In this document: one piece after another, positions 41,712 through 49,793 of the stretch
Layout: each line of letters starts with the position of its first letter
Position numbering within the stretch: position 1 is the first letter of the stretch
Assembly: GCA_963559135.1 (NCBI GenBank)
Contig: CAUWJP010000002.1
Coordinates: 77,337-141,336 of the forward strand
DNA length: 64,000 nt
Reading direction: 5' to 3'
Origin: Sellimonas sp963559135
GTDB lineage: Bacteria > Bacillota > Clostridia > Lachnospirales > Lachnospiraceae
Program-made: the position numbers and the translations under genes
Notes under the pieces: generated by a model
Database searches by the model: none
What the model was told of the DNA's origin: nothing
Seen by the model: only the letters and a program-made list of their open reading frames with translations

Positions 41712-43304
41712 CTATTCTTCTGCCTCTGTATCTGCAAGAATGTTTGTTCCGTCACTTACATCTTTTCCATTCTCATCAACTACAGCGTCCTGATATTTAT
41801 CATAGTGTACTTTTGTTCCGTTATGGTCGATAAACTCATATCCTTCATTCGACCACGGAATCCATCCATTTCCCCATTCTTTGACATTATTCAGGTCAAC
41901 AGACTGGCACCAGTAAGCAATCTTTGCCGCACCCCAACTGTCTCCACAGAAAAATGCCATCGTTTTATTAACATCGAGTCCATTTTTCTCAAGATATGCT
42001 TTCGTCTCTTCCTGGGTCCGTGGTGTATCGTCTACATTATTAAAGAACTCTCCTTCTTCTGTACTACCTTGCAGACACCAGCTGGATCCGTCAATATGTC
42101 CTGCAAGGTCATGGTAGCTGTATCCGGAATATTCTCCATTCCACTCTTCTTCAGAACGGTTATCTACAACCTGTCCTTCTCTTTCTCCGCTCAAAATAGC
42201 TTTAATATCATCCATCCACAGAATTTCATCCGGATTTGCAATCGTGTCTGTTCCGAAACTTTCAACTGCTTCCGGAATCACCCTTGTGCTCTCATCTGTA
42301 TCCAGTTCATATCCATTGTACTGCCATGCTGTCAGTGCACCGCTCATCACATAGGTTTTTACACCAAGAGATCTCAACATAAAAGAAATTCTCCCTTGCG
42401 GTGCAGTTGCTGTACCTGTAACCACAACAACGGAATCTTTTGTAATTCCATACTGAGTACATACACTGTCTCTGAATTCTTCCAGTGAAATCAGTCGCCA
42501 TTCCTTTGCATACTCAGACCGCTTTTCCGGAACATAGACTCTCGGACGTTCATAAGAGTCCGTATTAATATGAATTGCTCCTGGTACATGTCCTGCGGAG
42601 AAGTAACTGGACTGATCCATATTTCCCCAACCAACATCAACCAGAACGATATTATCAATATTGTCTCCAACTACCGCCTTTGCTTCTTCACTTAAAGCTT
42701 CCTCTTTCCCTGTTTTCACATCGGAAATATTCTTGACAATCTCCGTCGGAATAAATCTGTCATAATTAGTATAAGAAACCACATCTGTGCCATTATCAAT
42801 CAAGTCATTTGCCTGGTATGTAGAGACATTTTCAATTCCCTGCTCTTTCAGATATTTGGCAACTTCCAAGGCCTGCTCCCCGGAATAATCATAGACAATG
42901 ATCTCTTTATCCTCGGAAATCCCCTGATCTTCCATTGCTCTTTCCAGATACACTTCACGAGATGCGGCTTCTGTATATTCGCAGTCCAGCCATCTTGCGG
43001 AAAATAATGCTGAATTCTTCAGATGTCCGCCATTCTTAGCGCCTTCCAAAGCCCAACCTGAATACGCCTCCTGAGGACGGGCATCAATCAGAATTGTATT
43101 TTCGTCAGAGTCATTCATGTAGGCCTGAACTTCTTCCGATGTTGCCTCGTCTACCTGAATATCTTTTTCAGGTTCTTTTTTCTCCTCTTTTGCGGTATCT
43201 TCGGTCTTCGTGTCTTCCTTGGACGTATCCCCACCTGCACATCCGGCCAGCAAAGATACTGCCATCGCCGCACATAATAATGAAGCTACAACTTTTCTTT
43301 TCAT
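41712..43304 (-). CDS. Triple-rhodanese lipoprotein
   Basis: This 530-aa lipoprotein has signal peptide and lipobox LLAGC (Cys22), a Lys/Glu linker (25-50), then three rhodanese modules. Module 1 (about 50-175) has LIDARPQEAYSG and VYDYSGEQAL at the usual active-site loop, with no Cys. Module 2 (about 215-330) has VDVGWGNM and GHVPGAIHI, then VVTGTATAPQG with no Cys. Module 3 (about 365-490) has VVDNRSEEEWNG, GHIDGSSW and FFCGDSWGAA with Cys453. Only module 3 can accept sulfur. The protein sits outside the membrane. Extracellular multi-rhodanese proteins handle thiosulfate, polysulfide or organic sulfur in other bacteria. Here the partner is an MFS transporter. The ribosome site is GAGAGG. 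Confidence 0.88.
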   Translation of the reverse strand: MKRKVVASLLCAAMAVSLLAGCAGGDTSKEDTKTEDTAKEEKKEPEKDIQVDEATSEEVQAYMNDSDENTILIDARPQEAYSGWALEGAKNGGHLKNSALFSARWLDCEYTEAASREVYLERAMEDQGISEDKEIIVYDYSGEQALEVAKYLKEQGIENVSTYQANDLIDNGTDVVSYTNYDRFIPTEIVKNISDVKTGKEEALSEEAKAVVGDNIDNIVLVDVGWGNMDQSSYFSAGHVPGAIHINTDSYERPRVYVPEKRSEYAKEWRLISLEEFRDSVCTQYGITKDSVVVVTGTATAPQGRISFMLRSLGVKTYVMSGALTAWQYNGYELDTDESTRVIPEAVESFGTDTIANPDEILWMDDIKAILSGEREGQVVDNRSEEEWNGEYSGYSYHDLAGHIDGSSWCLQGSTEEGEFFNNVDDTPRTQEETKAYLEKNGLDVNKTMAFFCGDSWGAAKIAYWCQSVDLNNVKEWGNGWIPWSNEGYEFIDHNGTKVHYDKYQDAVVDENGKDVSDGTNILADTEAEE

Positions 43305-43358
43305 AATAAAACTTTCCTCTCTTCCTGCAAATCTATAATCATGCTAACATACTTCATC

Positions 43359-43370
43359 TTTGTCGACAAA
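43359..43370. promoter_or_regulatory. Palindrome upstream of the rhodanese cassette
   Basis: TTTGTCGACAAA is a perfect 12-bp palindrome about 55 bases upstream of the rhodanese start, a likely operator position. No matching regulator gene is adjacent. Confidence 0.35.
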
Positions 43371-43502
43371 TTCACATTATTAATAAATCAGTCTTACTTA
43401 TAGACGCAATAAATGTTTTGGCAAATCATAGTTTTTCACGTCCGTTTGTGGTAAGATGAATAAAATTCCTTTTATTAAAAATGTTTAAAGGAGGAAGCTG
43501 CC

Positions 43503-44030
43503 ATGCAATACATCAGCCATTATCAGTCCCCTCTCGGAAAAATTCTTCTGGCAGCGGACGATACAGGACTGACCGGACTATGGTTTGAAGGACAGAAATA
43601 TTTTGCTCTTCATCTGGATAAGGAACATGAGGAACGCGAAATCCCTCTTTTTGCGGATGTGAAGTGTTGGCTCGACCTTTATTTTTCAGGGAAAAATCCG
43701 GATTTTCCTGTCCCGCTCCACCTTGTGGGAACAGAATTCCAAAAAGAAGTCTGGGACATTCTCTGCACGATCCCTTACGGAATCACGACGACTTATGGAG
43801 AAATCGCACGGCAGATTGCAAAAAAAAGAGGGCTGAATCACATGTCCGCCCAGGCTGTCGGCGGCGCCGTCGGCCACAATCGAGTTTCTATCATTGTCCC
43901 CTGCCACCGTGTCCTCGGAACGGATGGCAGCCTGACCGGTTATGCCGGGGGCATTGAGAAAAAAATCAGTCTGCTGATGCTGGAAGGTGCCGAAATTCCG
44001 TCCAGCTATCAGCGTGTAAGGGAGGAATAA
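43503..44030 (+). CDS. ogt: Methylated-DNA-protein-cysteine methyltransferase (Ogt)
   Basis: This 175-aa suicide enzyme removes alkyl groups from O6-alkylguanine. The acceptor is in IVPCHRVLG, with GTEFQKEVWDILCTIPYG and TYGEIARQIA forming the DNA-binding helices and ALHLD... an N-terminal domain. Length and motifs are those of Ogt. AAAGGAGG precedes the ATG. Two DUF3841 genes follow with gaps of 3 bases and an overlap, forming one operon, which suggests a shared response. Confidence 0.93.
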   Translation: MQYISHYQSPLGKILLAADDTGLTGLWFEGQKYFALHLDKEHEEREIPLFADVKCWLDLYFSGKNPDFPVPLHLVGTEFQKEVWDILCTIPYGITTTYGEIARQIAKKRGLNHMSAQAVGGAVGHNRVSIIVPCHRVLGTDGSLTGYAGGIEKKISLLMLEGAEIPSSYQRVREE

Positions 44031-44033
44031 GCA

Positions 44034-44591
44034 ATGGCAGTCAGAATAGTCTGGACAAAACAGCATAAAAATGTCCTGAAAAAACTGGAAGAGACCGGAC
44101 GCTACACAGCCCGCAAAGAATATATCTGTCTGGATATGAAAGAACAGAAAGATCTGATTCTGACCGCATACGACTGGCTCTCACTCCACGGACCGAAGAC
44201 CGATCAGAAGCCTGCGGATGTTCAGTATCCGGTTTGGGTTTCTCTTTCAGAAGATGCCATTATGATGCCGGATGAAAATGAAGTCATTTTGGAACTTTCT
44301 CTGGATGACTCTTTGATTACCCTCATCAATGTCACAAAATGGGGCATGATTCTGAATTACTCTTACATTCCAAAAGACGAAGCGGACGCAAAGACGCTCC
44401 AGAAGATACTGGAACTTTATGGCACCAGCGACGCCCAAGCTGTCATGACTCCGTTTTATCCGCAGATCCGACGGGAAGTCATTGCAAGCTGGAGTCGACT
44501 TTTCGATGACAGCGTCCTTTCGAAAAATTCATGTTATTACGGAACAATATGGGAGATTAGAAAAGAATGGATTACAGACATCAGACAATAA
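44034..44591 (+). CDS. DUF3841-type protein, first copy
   Basis: This 185-aa cytoplasmic protein resembles the uncharacterised DUF3841 family (from memory, not searched). Shared marks with the next gene are a LTAYDW-L/Y-H motif around residue 42, PVWVSLSED/PYWAFTDTY, VTKWG-or VKDWN followed by I/K-ILNYS, FYPQIRREVIASWSRLF, and a C-terminal WEIRKEWI. No catalytic motif is obvious. It begins 3 bases after ogt with GGGAGG ahead, and its last 25 bases overlap the next gene. Expression with a DNA-repair enzyme suggests a stress-related role (inference from position). Confidence 0.75.
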   Translation: MAVRIVWTKQHKNVLKKLEETGRYTARKEYICLDMKEQKDLILTAYDWLSLHGPKTDQKPADVQYPVWVSLSEDAIMMPDENEVILELSLDDSLITLINVTKWGMILNYSYIPKDEADAKTLQKILELYGTSDAQAVMTPFYPQIRREVIASWSRLFDDSVLSKNSCYYGTIWEIRKEWITDIRQ

Positions 44592-45148
44592 CCTTGTTTT
44601 CTTCACAGGCGGACCCGGTACTTCATGCCATTGAAAAAGACGGGGTCTGCTATTCAAAAGCAGCTTATGTACGGAGAAAATACGGTGAATCTTCTCCGAT
44701 TTTTCTAACGGCATATGACTGGTATGTCCGGCACGCAGAGGCTCTTGTTCCAAAACCGGAACATGCAGAATTCCCTTACTGGGCATTTACCGATACTTAT
44801 AATGTAGATACCTCCGCCGGTGGAAATATTCTTACACTGGAAGTCCCGATAGAGGAAGTCGTCTTCTTTCAAGTAAAAGACTGGAATAAAATCCTGTGTC
44901 TGACTCTGATCGGAGAATCCGAAGCAGAAGAGGACGAATTTCGGCAAGAGCTTTCGGCCCGCGGGCTTCACACAACGGATATCATGTTGACCTCTTTTTA
45001 TCCGGAGTGGAAACAAAAAATCCTGAACAGTTGGAACCGTCTCTTCCGTTTCCACGAAGAAATGCTTCAGGCAGGTCCGGAACAGATTCATGACATGCAG
45101 GCCGGACTCTGGAGGATCAAAAAAGAATGGATCCGGAAACCGACCTAA
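44567..45148 (+). CDS. DUF3841-type protein, second copy
   Basis: This 193-aa paralogue of the preceding gene keeps LTAYDWYVRH, FPYWAFTD, QVKDWNKILC, TSFYPEWKQKILNSWNRLF and the terminal RIKKEWI. It overlaps the first copy by 25 bases in another frame and has no separate strong ribosome site, so translation is probably coupled. Two tandem, diverged copies could form a heterodimer or cover two substrates. Function unknown. Confidence 0.75.
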   Translation: MDYRHQTITLFSSQADPVLHAIEKDGVCYSKAAYVRRKYGESSPIFLTAYDWYVRHAEALVPKPEHAEFPYWAFTDTYNVDTSAGGNILTLEVPIEEVVFFQVKDWNKILCLTLIGESEAEEDEFRQELSARGLHTTDIMLTSFYPEWKQKILNSWNRLFRFHEEMLQAGPEQIHDMQAGLWRIKKEWIRKPT

Positions 45149-45157
45149 AAGAGAGCA

Positions 45158-45186
45158 TTTCCACGATTTCAGGAATATGGTAAAAT
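45158..45186 (+). promoter_or_regulatory. Promoter of the acetyltransferase gene
   Basis: TTTCCA (45158-45163) and TAAAAT (45181-45186) with a 17-base spacer, 42 bases upstream of the ATG. Confidence 0.45.
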
Positions 45187-45227
45187 ATATACACAGAAAA
45201 GCAATCCGAATTTCAGGGAGGTAAAAT

Positions 45228-45812
45228 ATGACGGAACGAGAAAAAATGTTGGCAGGACAACTTTATGATTGTGGGGATGCTGAATTGTTAACCCAATGGC
45301 ATAAGGCTAAAGATCTAGCAAGAGATTATAATCAAACAGACTCCGCTGATGCTGAAGAAAAAGAAAGAATTTTAAGTGAATTGCTTGGTGGAAAAGGTAA
45401 AAATTTATGGATAACTGCTCCTTTTTACGTTGATTACGGCAATAATATTTATTTTGGAAATAACTGCGAAGTAAATATGAACTGTACTTTTTTAGATGAT
45501 AATATTATTCGAATCGGAGATAATGCCTTAATTGCACCGAATGTGCAAATATACACTGCTTTCCACCCGACAAATGCAAGTGACCGTTTTGGAGAGCCTA
45601 AAGACGATGGTTCATTTGAATTTTGTAAAACCCAAACAGCACCAGTTATCATAGGAAATAATGTATGGATTGGCGGTGGAGCTATCATTATGCCGGGCGT
45701 TACTATAGGGAATAATGTTGTAATCGGAGCCGGAAGTGTTGTCACAAAAGATATCCCTGATAACGTAATTGCCTATGGAAATCCTTGTCGAGTAGTGCGT
45801 GAAAACAAATAA
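45228..45812 (+). CDS. Maltose/galactoside-type O-acetyltransferase
   Basis: This 194-aa left-handed beta-helix transferase moves acetyl from acetyl-CoA to a sugar hydroxyl. Visible are the N-terminal MLAGQLYDCGDAEL segment of the LacA/Maa family, hexapeptide repeats (IIGNNVWIGGGAIIMPG, then VTIGNNVVIGAGSVVTKD) and the His-bearing YTAFHPTNASDR loop. Its codons are markedly AT-rich (AAT, ATT, AAA, TTA) compared with the flanking genes, a hint of recent acquisition. GGGAGG precedes the ATG. Confidence 0.9.
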   Translation: MTEREKMLAGQLYDCGDAELLTQWHKAKDLARDYNQTDSADAEEKERILSELLGGKGKNLWITAPFYVDYGNNIYFGNNCEVNMNCTFLDDNIIRIGDNALIAPNVQIYTAFHPTNASDRFGEPKDDGSFEFCKTQTAPVIIGNNVWIGGGAIIMPGVTIGNNVVIGAGSVVTKDIPDNVIAYGNPCRVVRENK

Positions 45813-45831
45813 AACTTATTGATCAGACAAA

Positions 45832-45904
45832 GAGGAAGCATGTGGAGTTATCTATATTTGTGTGGCCACAACCTCAGGCCACTTTACTCCACAACTGCTT
45901 CCTC
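45832..45904. terminator. Large nested hairpin overlapping the ABC gene stop
   Basis: GAGGAAGCATGTGGAGT (45832-45848) pairs with ACTCCACA-AC-TGCTTCCTC (45886-45904), 17 bp with a 2-base bulge. Inside it GTGGCC (45862-45867) pairs with GGCCAC (45877-45882). The right arm contains the last codons of the converging ABC gene. A T-rich run follows on both strands, so a bidirectional terminator is the simplest reading. Confidence 0.65.
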
Positions 45905-46906
45905 CCTTTCTGTTTTTCCGTTGTCCCGCTTCACAATATCCCGGATGATAGATTCGATATCCTGTCCGTTAATGGACACATCAAGAATTCTGACTTTCTC
46001 CGCAATCAGATTAATAATGTGAATGCTGTCATTTTCTTCACTGTCAAATTCCAGTATAAGTTCTGATTCCTTTGAATGAAGGATCTCCACTCCCGGAATC
46101 TCAAATACGTTCTTCTGATTCCATGGATTGTTTTCCAGTTCCAGACGGATCTGTTTTCTCCGGTCAAAATTTTTCCGAACATTTTCGATTTTATCATCCA
46201 CAACCAGTTTTCCATGATTGATGAGGATAATTCTGCGGCACAATGACTCAATATCCTGAAAATCATGGGATGTCACGATAAAGGTCGTCTTTCGCTCCTC
46301 ATTCATCCGCTGGATGAATTTCCGGATTTTATATTTGGACTCACTGTCAAGTCCAATTGTCGGCTCGTCCAGATAAACAATTTCCGGATCATGAAGAAAT
46401 GCCGCCGCAATATTACATTTCATCTTCTGGCCAAGGGAGAGCTGACGCTCCGGCGTGCCAAGAAGCTGCCCCATCTCCATCAACTCAGTGAACTCCTCCA
46501 AATTCTGTCGGAAACGTTTTTCCGGAATCTCGTAGAGCTGCTGTAGTACCTTGTAAGATTCGATGACCGGCACGTCCCACCAGAGCACGGAACGGTTCCC
46601 AAACACAACTCCGACGTGTTTATTGACTTTCATCCGGTGTTTAGACGGTTCCAGCCCATTGACAAGCACCTTCCCGGCTGTCGGTGTCAGTACCCCGGAA
46701 AGCATTTTAATCGTTGTGGACTTTCCGCTTCCGTTTGGTCCCACATATCCCACCGCCTCGCCTTTTTTGATCTGAAAATTTACATCATCTACCGCCCGGA
46801 ACACATCATACCGCGGGCGAAACATGGATGCCAGCGCTTTTCCCACTGAGCCAGGATCTTTTTTCCTTTTATATTCTTTTACTAAATGATTGACTTCAAT
46901 CTGCAT
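45884..46906 (-). CDS. ABC transporter ATPase of an ABC-2 exporter
   Basis: This 340-aa ATPase powers export. It has Walker A YVGPNGSGKSTTIKML, signature LSLGQKMK, Walker B VYLDEPTIGLD, and switch His in VTSHDFQDIE. The C-terminal ~90 residues are an extra domain typical of the multidrug/antibiotic-type ATPases of the COG4586 group. Two membrane genes follow upstream on the same strand, together a full ABC-2 system. AGGGGGAAG precedes the ATG. The exported substrate is unknown. Confidence 0.9.
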   Translation of the reverse strand: MQIEVNHLVKEYKRKKDPGSVGKALASMFRPRYDVFRAVDDVNFQIKKGEAVGYVGPNGSGKSTTIKMLSGVLTPTAGKVLVNGLEPSKHRMKVNKHVGVVFGNRSVLWWDVPVIESYKVLQQLYEIPEKRFRQNLEEFTELMEMGQLLGTPERQLSLGQKMKCNIAAAFLHDPEIVYLDEPTIGLDSESKYKIRKFIQRMNEERKTTFIVTSHDFQDIESLCRRIILINHGKLVVDDKIENVRKNFDRRKQIRLELENNPWNQKNVFEIPGVEILHSKESELILEFDSEENDSIHIINLIAEKVRILDVSINGQDIESIIRDIVKRDNGKTEREEAVVE

Positions 46907-46922
46907 AGAAACTTCTTCCCCC

Positions 46923-47714
46923 TTACGTTCCTGTACTGTTATATCCCTTCAGGCCCAGCCGCCAGATCACAGACGCGATCCCGGCTACCAGTGCCGCCAC
47001 ACACGGCAGAAGAATCATAACCGGCATATCAGTTCTTCCCAGAAGACCAAGTACCGGATAGTAGGCTACAAATCCAAGCGGCAGAATGTAGGTAAAAAAT
47101 CCCTGTATCGCCGCCGGAAATACCTGAAGTGGATATTTGACAAATTCCCGACAGGTCTGCACGAGAACTGCAATGTCATCGCCCTGCACGATCCAGAAAT
47201 TCAAACTGTTAAAAATCGTATAGATTCCGGAATTGATAATCGTTCCAAAAATTACATATTCGATGAGCAGCACGATCTCCCGGACTCCCATGGCAAGACC
47301 GATTCCATGAATAGACCAGACCAGAATCCCTACATATACCACCATACTCAAGACTGCTTGAAAATGCATGATCTGTCCAAGCATCTGCACAAACGGTGAT
47401 GCAGGACGGATGAGAAAAACATCCATCTCACCTCTTCGTATCATCTTATCGATGGACCAGACATTGTCAAAAAATGCCTGTCCGATCGCCTCAATTACCG
47501 CACACATGGAGAACAGCAGGCAGATCTCATAAAACCCCCATGTTCCAAGACCTCCCGTCACACTGGCAACTGCCAGAATCCCGATGAACCCGCAGGCTTC
47601 CCGGACGATCATGGAAATGAGCCAGATCACCGTATCCGCCGGGTACTGGGTCATGCAGAGAAGCCCGATTCTCATATAACAAAGCCAGAGCCTTGCATAA
47701 TATTTCCATCTCAT
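46923..47714 (-). CDS. ABC-2 type permease
   Basis: This 263-aa protein has about six membrane helices (RWKYYARLWLCYMRIGLL at the start). The MIRRGEMDVFLIRPASP loop is a hallmark of the ABC-2 permease family that pairs with COG4586 ATPases. It starts at the ATG at 47714, behind GGGAGG, 4 bases after the stop of the other permease gene. The two permeases and the ATPase form one operon. Confidence 0.85.
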   Translation of the reverse strand: MRWKYYARLWLCYMRIGLLCMTQYPADTVIWLISMIVREACGFIGILAVASVTGGLGTWGFYEICLLFSMCAVIEAIGQAFFDNVWSIDKMIRRGEMDVFLIRPASPFVQMLGQIMHFQAVLSMVVYVGILVWSIHGIGLAMGVREIVLLIEYVIFGTIINSGIYTIFNSLNFWIVQGDDIAVLVQTCREFVKYPLQVFPAAIQGFFTYILPLGFVAYYPVLGLLGRTDMPVMILLPCVAALVAGIASVIWRLGLKGYNSTGT

Positions 47715-47718
47715 AGCA

Positions 47719-48510
47719 TCAACCTCCCTGTACCACAACTTTTTTGATTGCGAACCGGTAAAATGACATCACTCCCATTCCAAGCAGCGCGACCCAGGCA
47801 ATCTGAAGGCCAATAAAGGAAAAAGCCTCTGCGGCTGTGTATTTTCCAAGATAAATGTGAACCGGCACAGAAACCATCCCTGCAAAAGGCATATAATCCA
47901 GCACCTTTGCCACACCTTCCGGAAAAAGAAAGAGCGGTACAATCCCTCCGGACAGAATCGACATCAACGCCGTCTTCGTATAACCGATTCCGTATGAGTT
48001 TAAGGTGAAGAAAGAAATCAAGCCCACCATCACTTCAATCCAGAACATCAGCCCGATGGAAATAAAGACACTGACAAGAAATAATACGAAGTTCGCTGCG
48101 CCATCCGGACCGGTTCCGCCTAAAATAAAAGTTGCAAGTATACTGACTGGAATTCCTTTAAAAAGGAGAAAGAAAAGAAATTCTCCTACTCTTTTTCCAA
48201 AGAGCGTAAATACAAGCGGCACCGGTCTCAGAAGCTCAACGACAATATCACCTTTCTGGACCCATTCGGAAAACTCCCGATTAATTCCACCGGAAAACTG
48301 CGAGGACAGAAGTCTGGAAATAATCACGTAAGTCGTAATCTCCACCGCCGTAAATCCATGCAGCTCGTCCCTCGACTGAAATACATATTTCCAAAGGAAA
48401 TAGTAAATCAGAATAGAGACTGCAGTTCCGAAAATATTGAACCAGAAGGCTTTGATATATGCAAATTTTGTTTGAAACGTCATTCTGATTAGATAACATA
48501 ACTTTTTCAT
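47719..48510 (-). CDS. ABC-2 type permease, partner subunit
   Basis: This 263-aa six-helix protein has the related loop QKGDIVVELLRPVP. As the first gene of the unit it is preceded by CAGGAG. The pair of different permeases probably forms a heterodimeric exporter with the ATPase. Function might be lipid, peptide or antibiotic export; nothing narrows it. Confidence 0.85.
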   Translation of the reverse strand: MKKLCYLIRMTFQTKFAYIKAFWFNIFGTAVSILIYYFLWKYVFQSRDELHGFTAVEITTYVIISRLLSSQFSGGINREFSEWVQKGDIVVELLRPVPLVFTLFGKRVGEFLFFLLFKGIPVSILATFILGGTGPDGAANFVLFLVSVFISIGLMFWIEVMVGLISFFTLNSYGIGYTKTALMSILSGGIVPLFLFPEGVAKVLDYMPFAGMVSVPVHIYLGKYTAAEAFSFIGLQIAWVALLGMGVMSFYRFAIKKVVVQGG

Positions 48511-48669
48511 AACTTTTTCTCACTCCTGTTGGTATGATTCTATCATTAATACCCGGTCTCTTCCATAGCTGTTTTGTCTATAAACATTGCCATTTCTCAT
48601 ATTTTTCTTCTTTTTTGCTTTTTTTCTTTCTTTTAACATTACAAAATTGTATAATCAAGTCACTATATT

Positions 48670-48683
48670 AAAAAAGGGGGGGG
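48670..48683 (+). repeat. A6-G8 homopolymer tract at the ribosome site
   Basis: Six A followed by eight G (48676-48683) replace the usual AGGAGG. The ATG is 6 bases further on. G-tracts of this length are prone to slipped-strand change in number, which here would alter SD strength or spacing. Confidence 0.7.
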
Positions 48684-48689
48684 ACTATC

Positions 48690-49589
48690 ATGTTACAGAA
48701 TTCGGATTTATTTTTAAATGCTGTAGAAAAAGATTCTCTGGATCTTGCTTTTCAATCCAGTGGTATCGATCAGTGTGTCTGTGGAAATATTTTCGGTCCA
48801 CGCATTCGGCGTTATTATCTGATCCATTTTGTTTTGGACGGTTCCGGCGTTCTGCAAATTGAAGGAAAAAAGTATCCGGTTAAACCAGGCCAGGCGTTTC
48901 TGATTCCCGCAGGAGTTAATGCCGCCTATCAGGCAGATTTTCGCCACCCATGGAAATACTGCTGGATCGGTTATCAGGGAACGCAGGCCAGCTATTACAC
49001 AAGCCTTCTTTTTGGAGATGGATTTGTTACCGACATACAGGATGTCACCCTTTACGAAAAAATGATCATGAAATTCCTCGCTTTCACCGACCGGCGAATT
49101 CCTGACGGAGCCAGATTTACGCCCGCAGACTTCCCCCTTACCTTTTTTTCGGAGGCAAAAACCGCATCCGGCCATCTCAAACTGAATGGTCTGCTGAAGG
49201 AAATGTTTTCGAGCCTTGTTGCAGAACACCACAAAGATCAAGAAGACATCTCCTCAGCTCCGTATCCGAAACAGATCAAGGCCTATATTGACCGGCACTA
49301 TAATGAACATATGCAGATTCAAGACATTGCCGATTATCTGCATCTGAATCCTCATTATGTGACTGCGGTATTTAAGCAGAAATATTTCAAAACACCGAAA
49401 CAATATCTAACAGAGTTACGGATTGAGAAGGCCAAAATCTATCTTGTGGATACAGATTATTCTCTTCAGGTCATTGCAAATGCAGTAGGCCTCGAAAATC
49501 CATTTTCCTTCTCCCGGCTTTTCAAATCGGTAACAGGATATTCGCCTTCTGAATATAAAAAACGGTTTCCAAACTGGTTTTCTAATTAA
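48690..49589 (+). CDS. AraC-family regulator with cupin-like sensor domain
   Basis: This 299-aa regulator has an N-terminal cupin-like sugar-sensing fold (RYYLIHFVLDGSGVLQIEG, then PGQAFLIPAGVNAAYQADF) and a C-terminal double HTH (residues ~190-295, IKAYIDRHYNEHMQIQDIAD and LQVIANAVGLENPFSFSRLF). This layout is typical of regulators of sugar use. It is divergent from the ABC-2 exporter and not beside an obvious sugar gene. Translation starts behind a G8 tract instead of a normal ribosome site. Confidence 0.88.
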   Translation: MLQNSDLFLNAVEKDSLDLAFQSSGIDQCVCGNIFGPRIRRYYLIHFVLDGSGVLQIEGKKYPVKPGQAFLIPAGVNAAYQADFRHPWKYCWIGYQGTQASYYTSLLFGDGFVTDIQDVTLYEKMIMKFLAFTDRRIPDGARFTPADFPLTFFSEAKTASGHLKLNGLLKEMFSSLVAEHHKDQEDISSAPYPKQIKAYIDRHYNEHMQIQDIADYLHLNPHYVTAVFKQKYFKTPKQYLTELRIEKAKIYLVDTDYSLQVIANAVGLENPFSFSRLFKSVTGYSPSEYKKRFPNWFSN

Positions 49590-49703
49590 TTATGCTATAG
49601 ATTTAGGAGTTTCAAAATTTTTTTGTGATGTAGCAACAATTTGACATATTTCCAAAACATAAGGGTTCTTATAAGGTAGCAAAAACTAGAATATCAGACA
49701 CAA

Positions 49704-49755
49704 CGACAGCCCCATGGTGATCCATATCCGTCTTCTTCTCACCATGAGGCTGTCG
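49704..49755. terminator. Terminator between AraC gene and AKR gene
   Basis: CGACAGCC-C-CATGGTGA pairs with TCACCATG-A-GGCTGTCG (16 bp, one mismatch). No strong U-run follows on either strand, so its efficiency is uncertain. Confidence 0.6.
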
Positions 49756-49793
49756 TACATTTCACTATTTCTTATCTGTTTTCATTCTTTCCT

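Noticed and set aside
45832..45904. Terminal repeat of an insertion sequence
   Set aside because: No transposase, no second copy and no target duplication; a terminator explains the structure and position.
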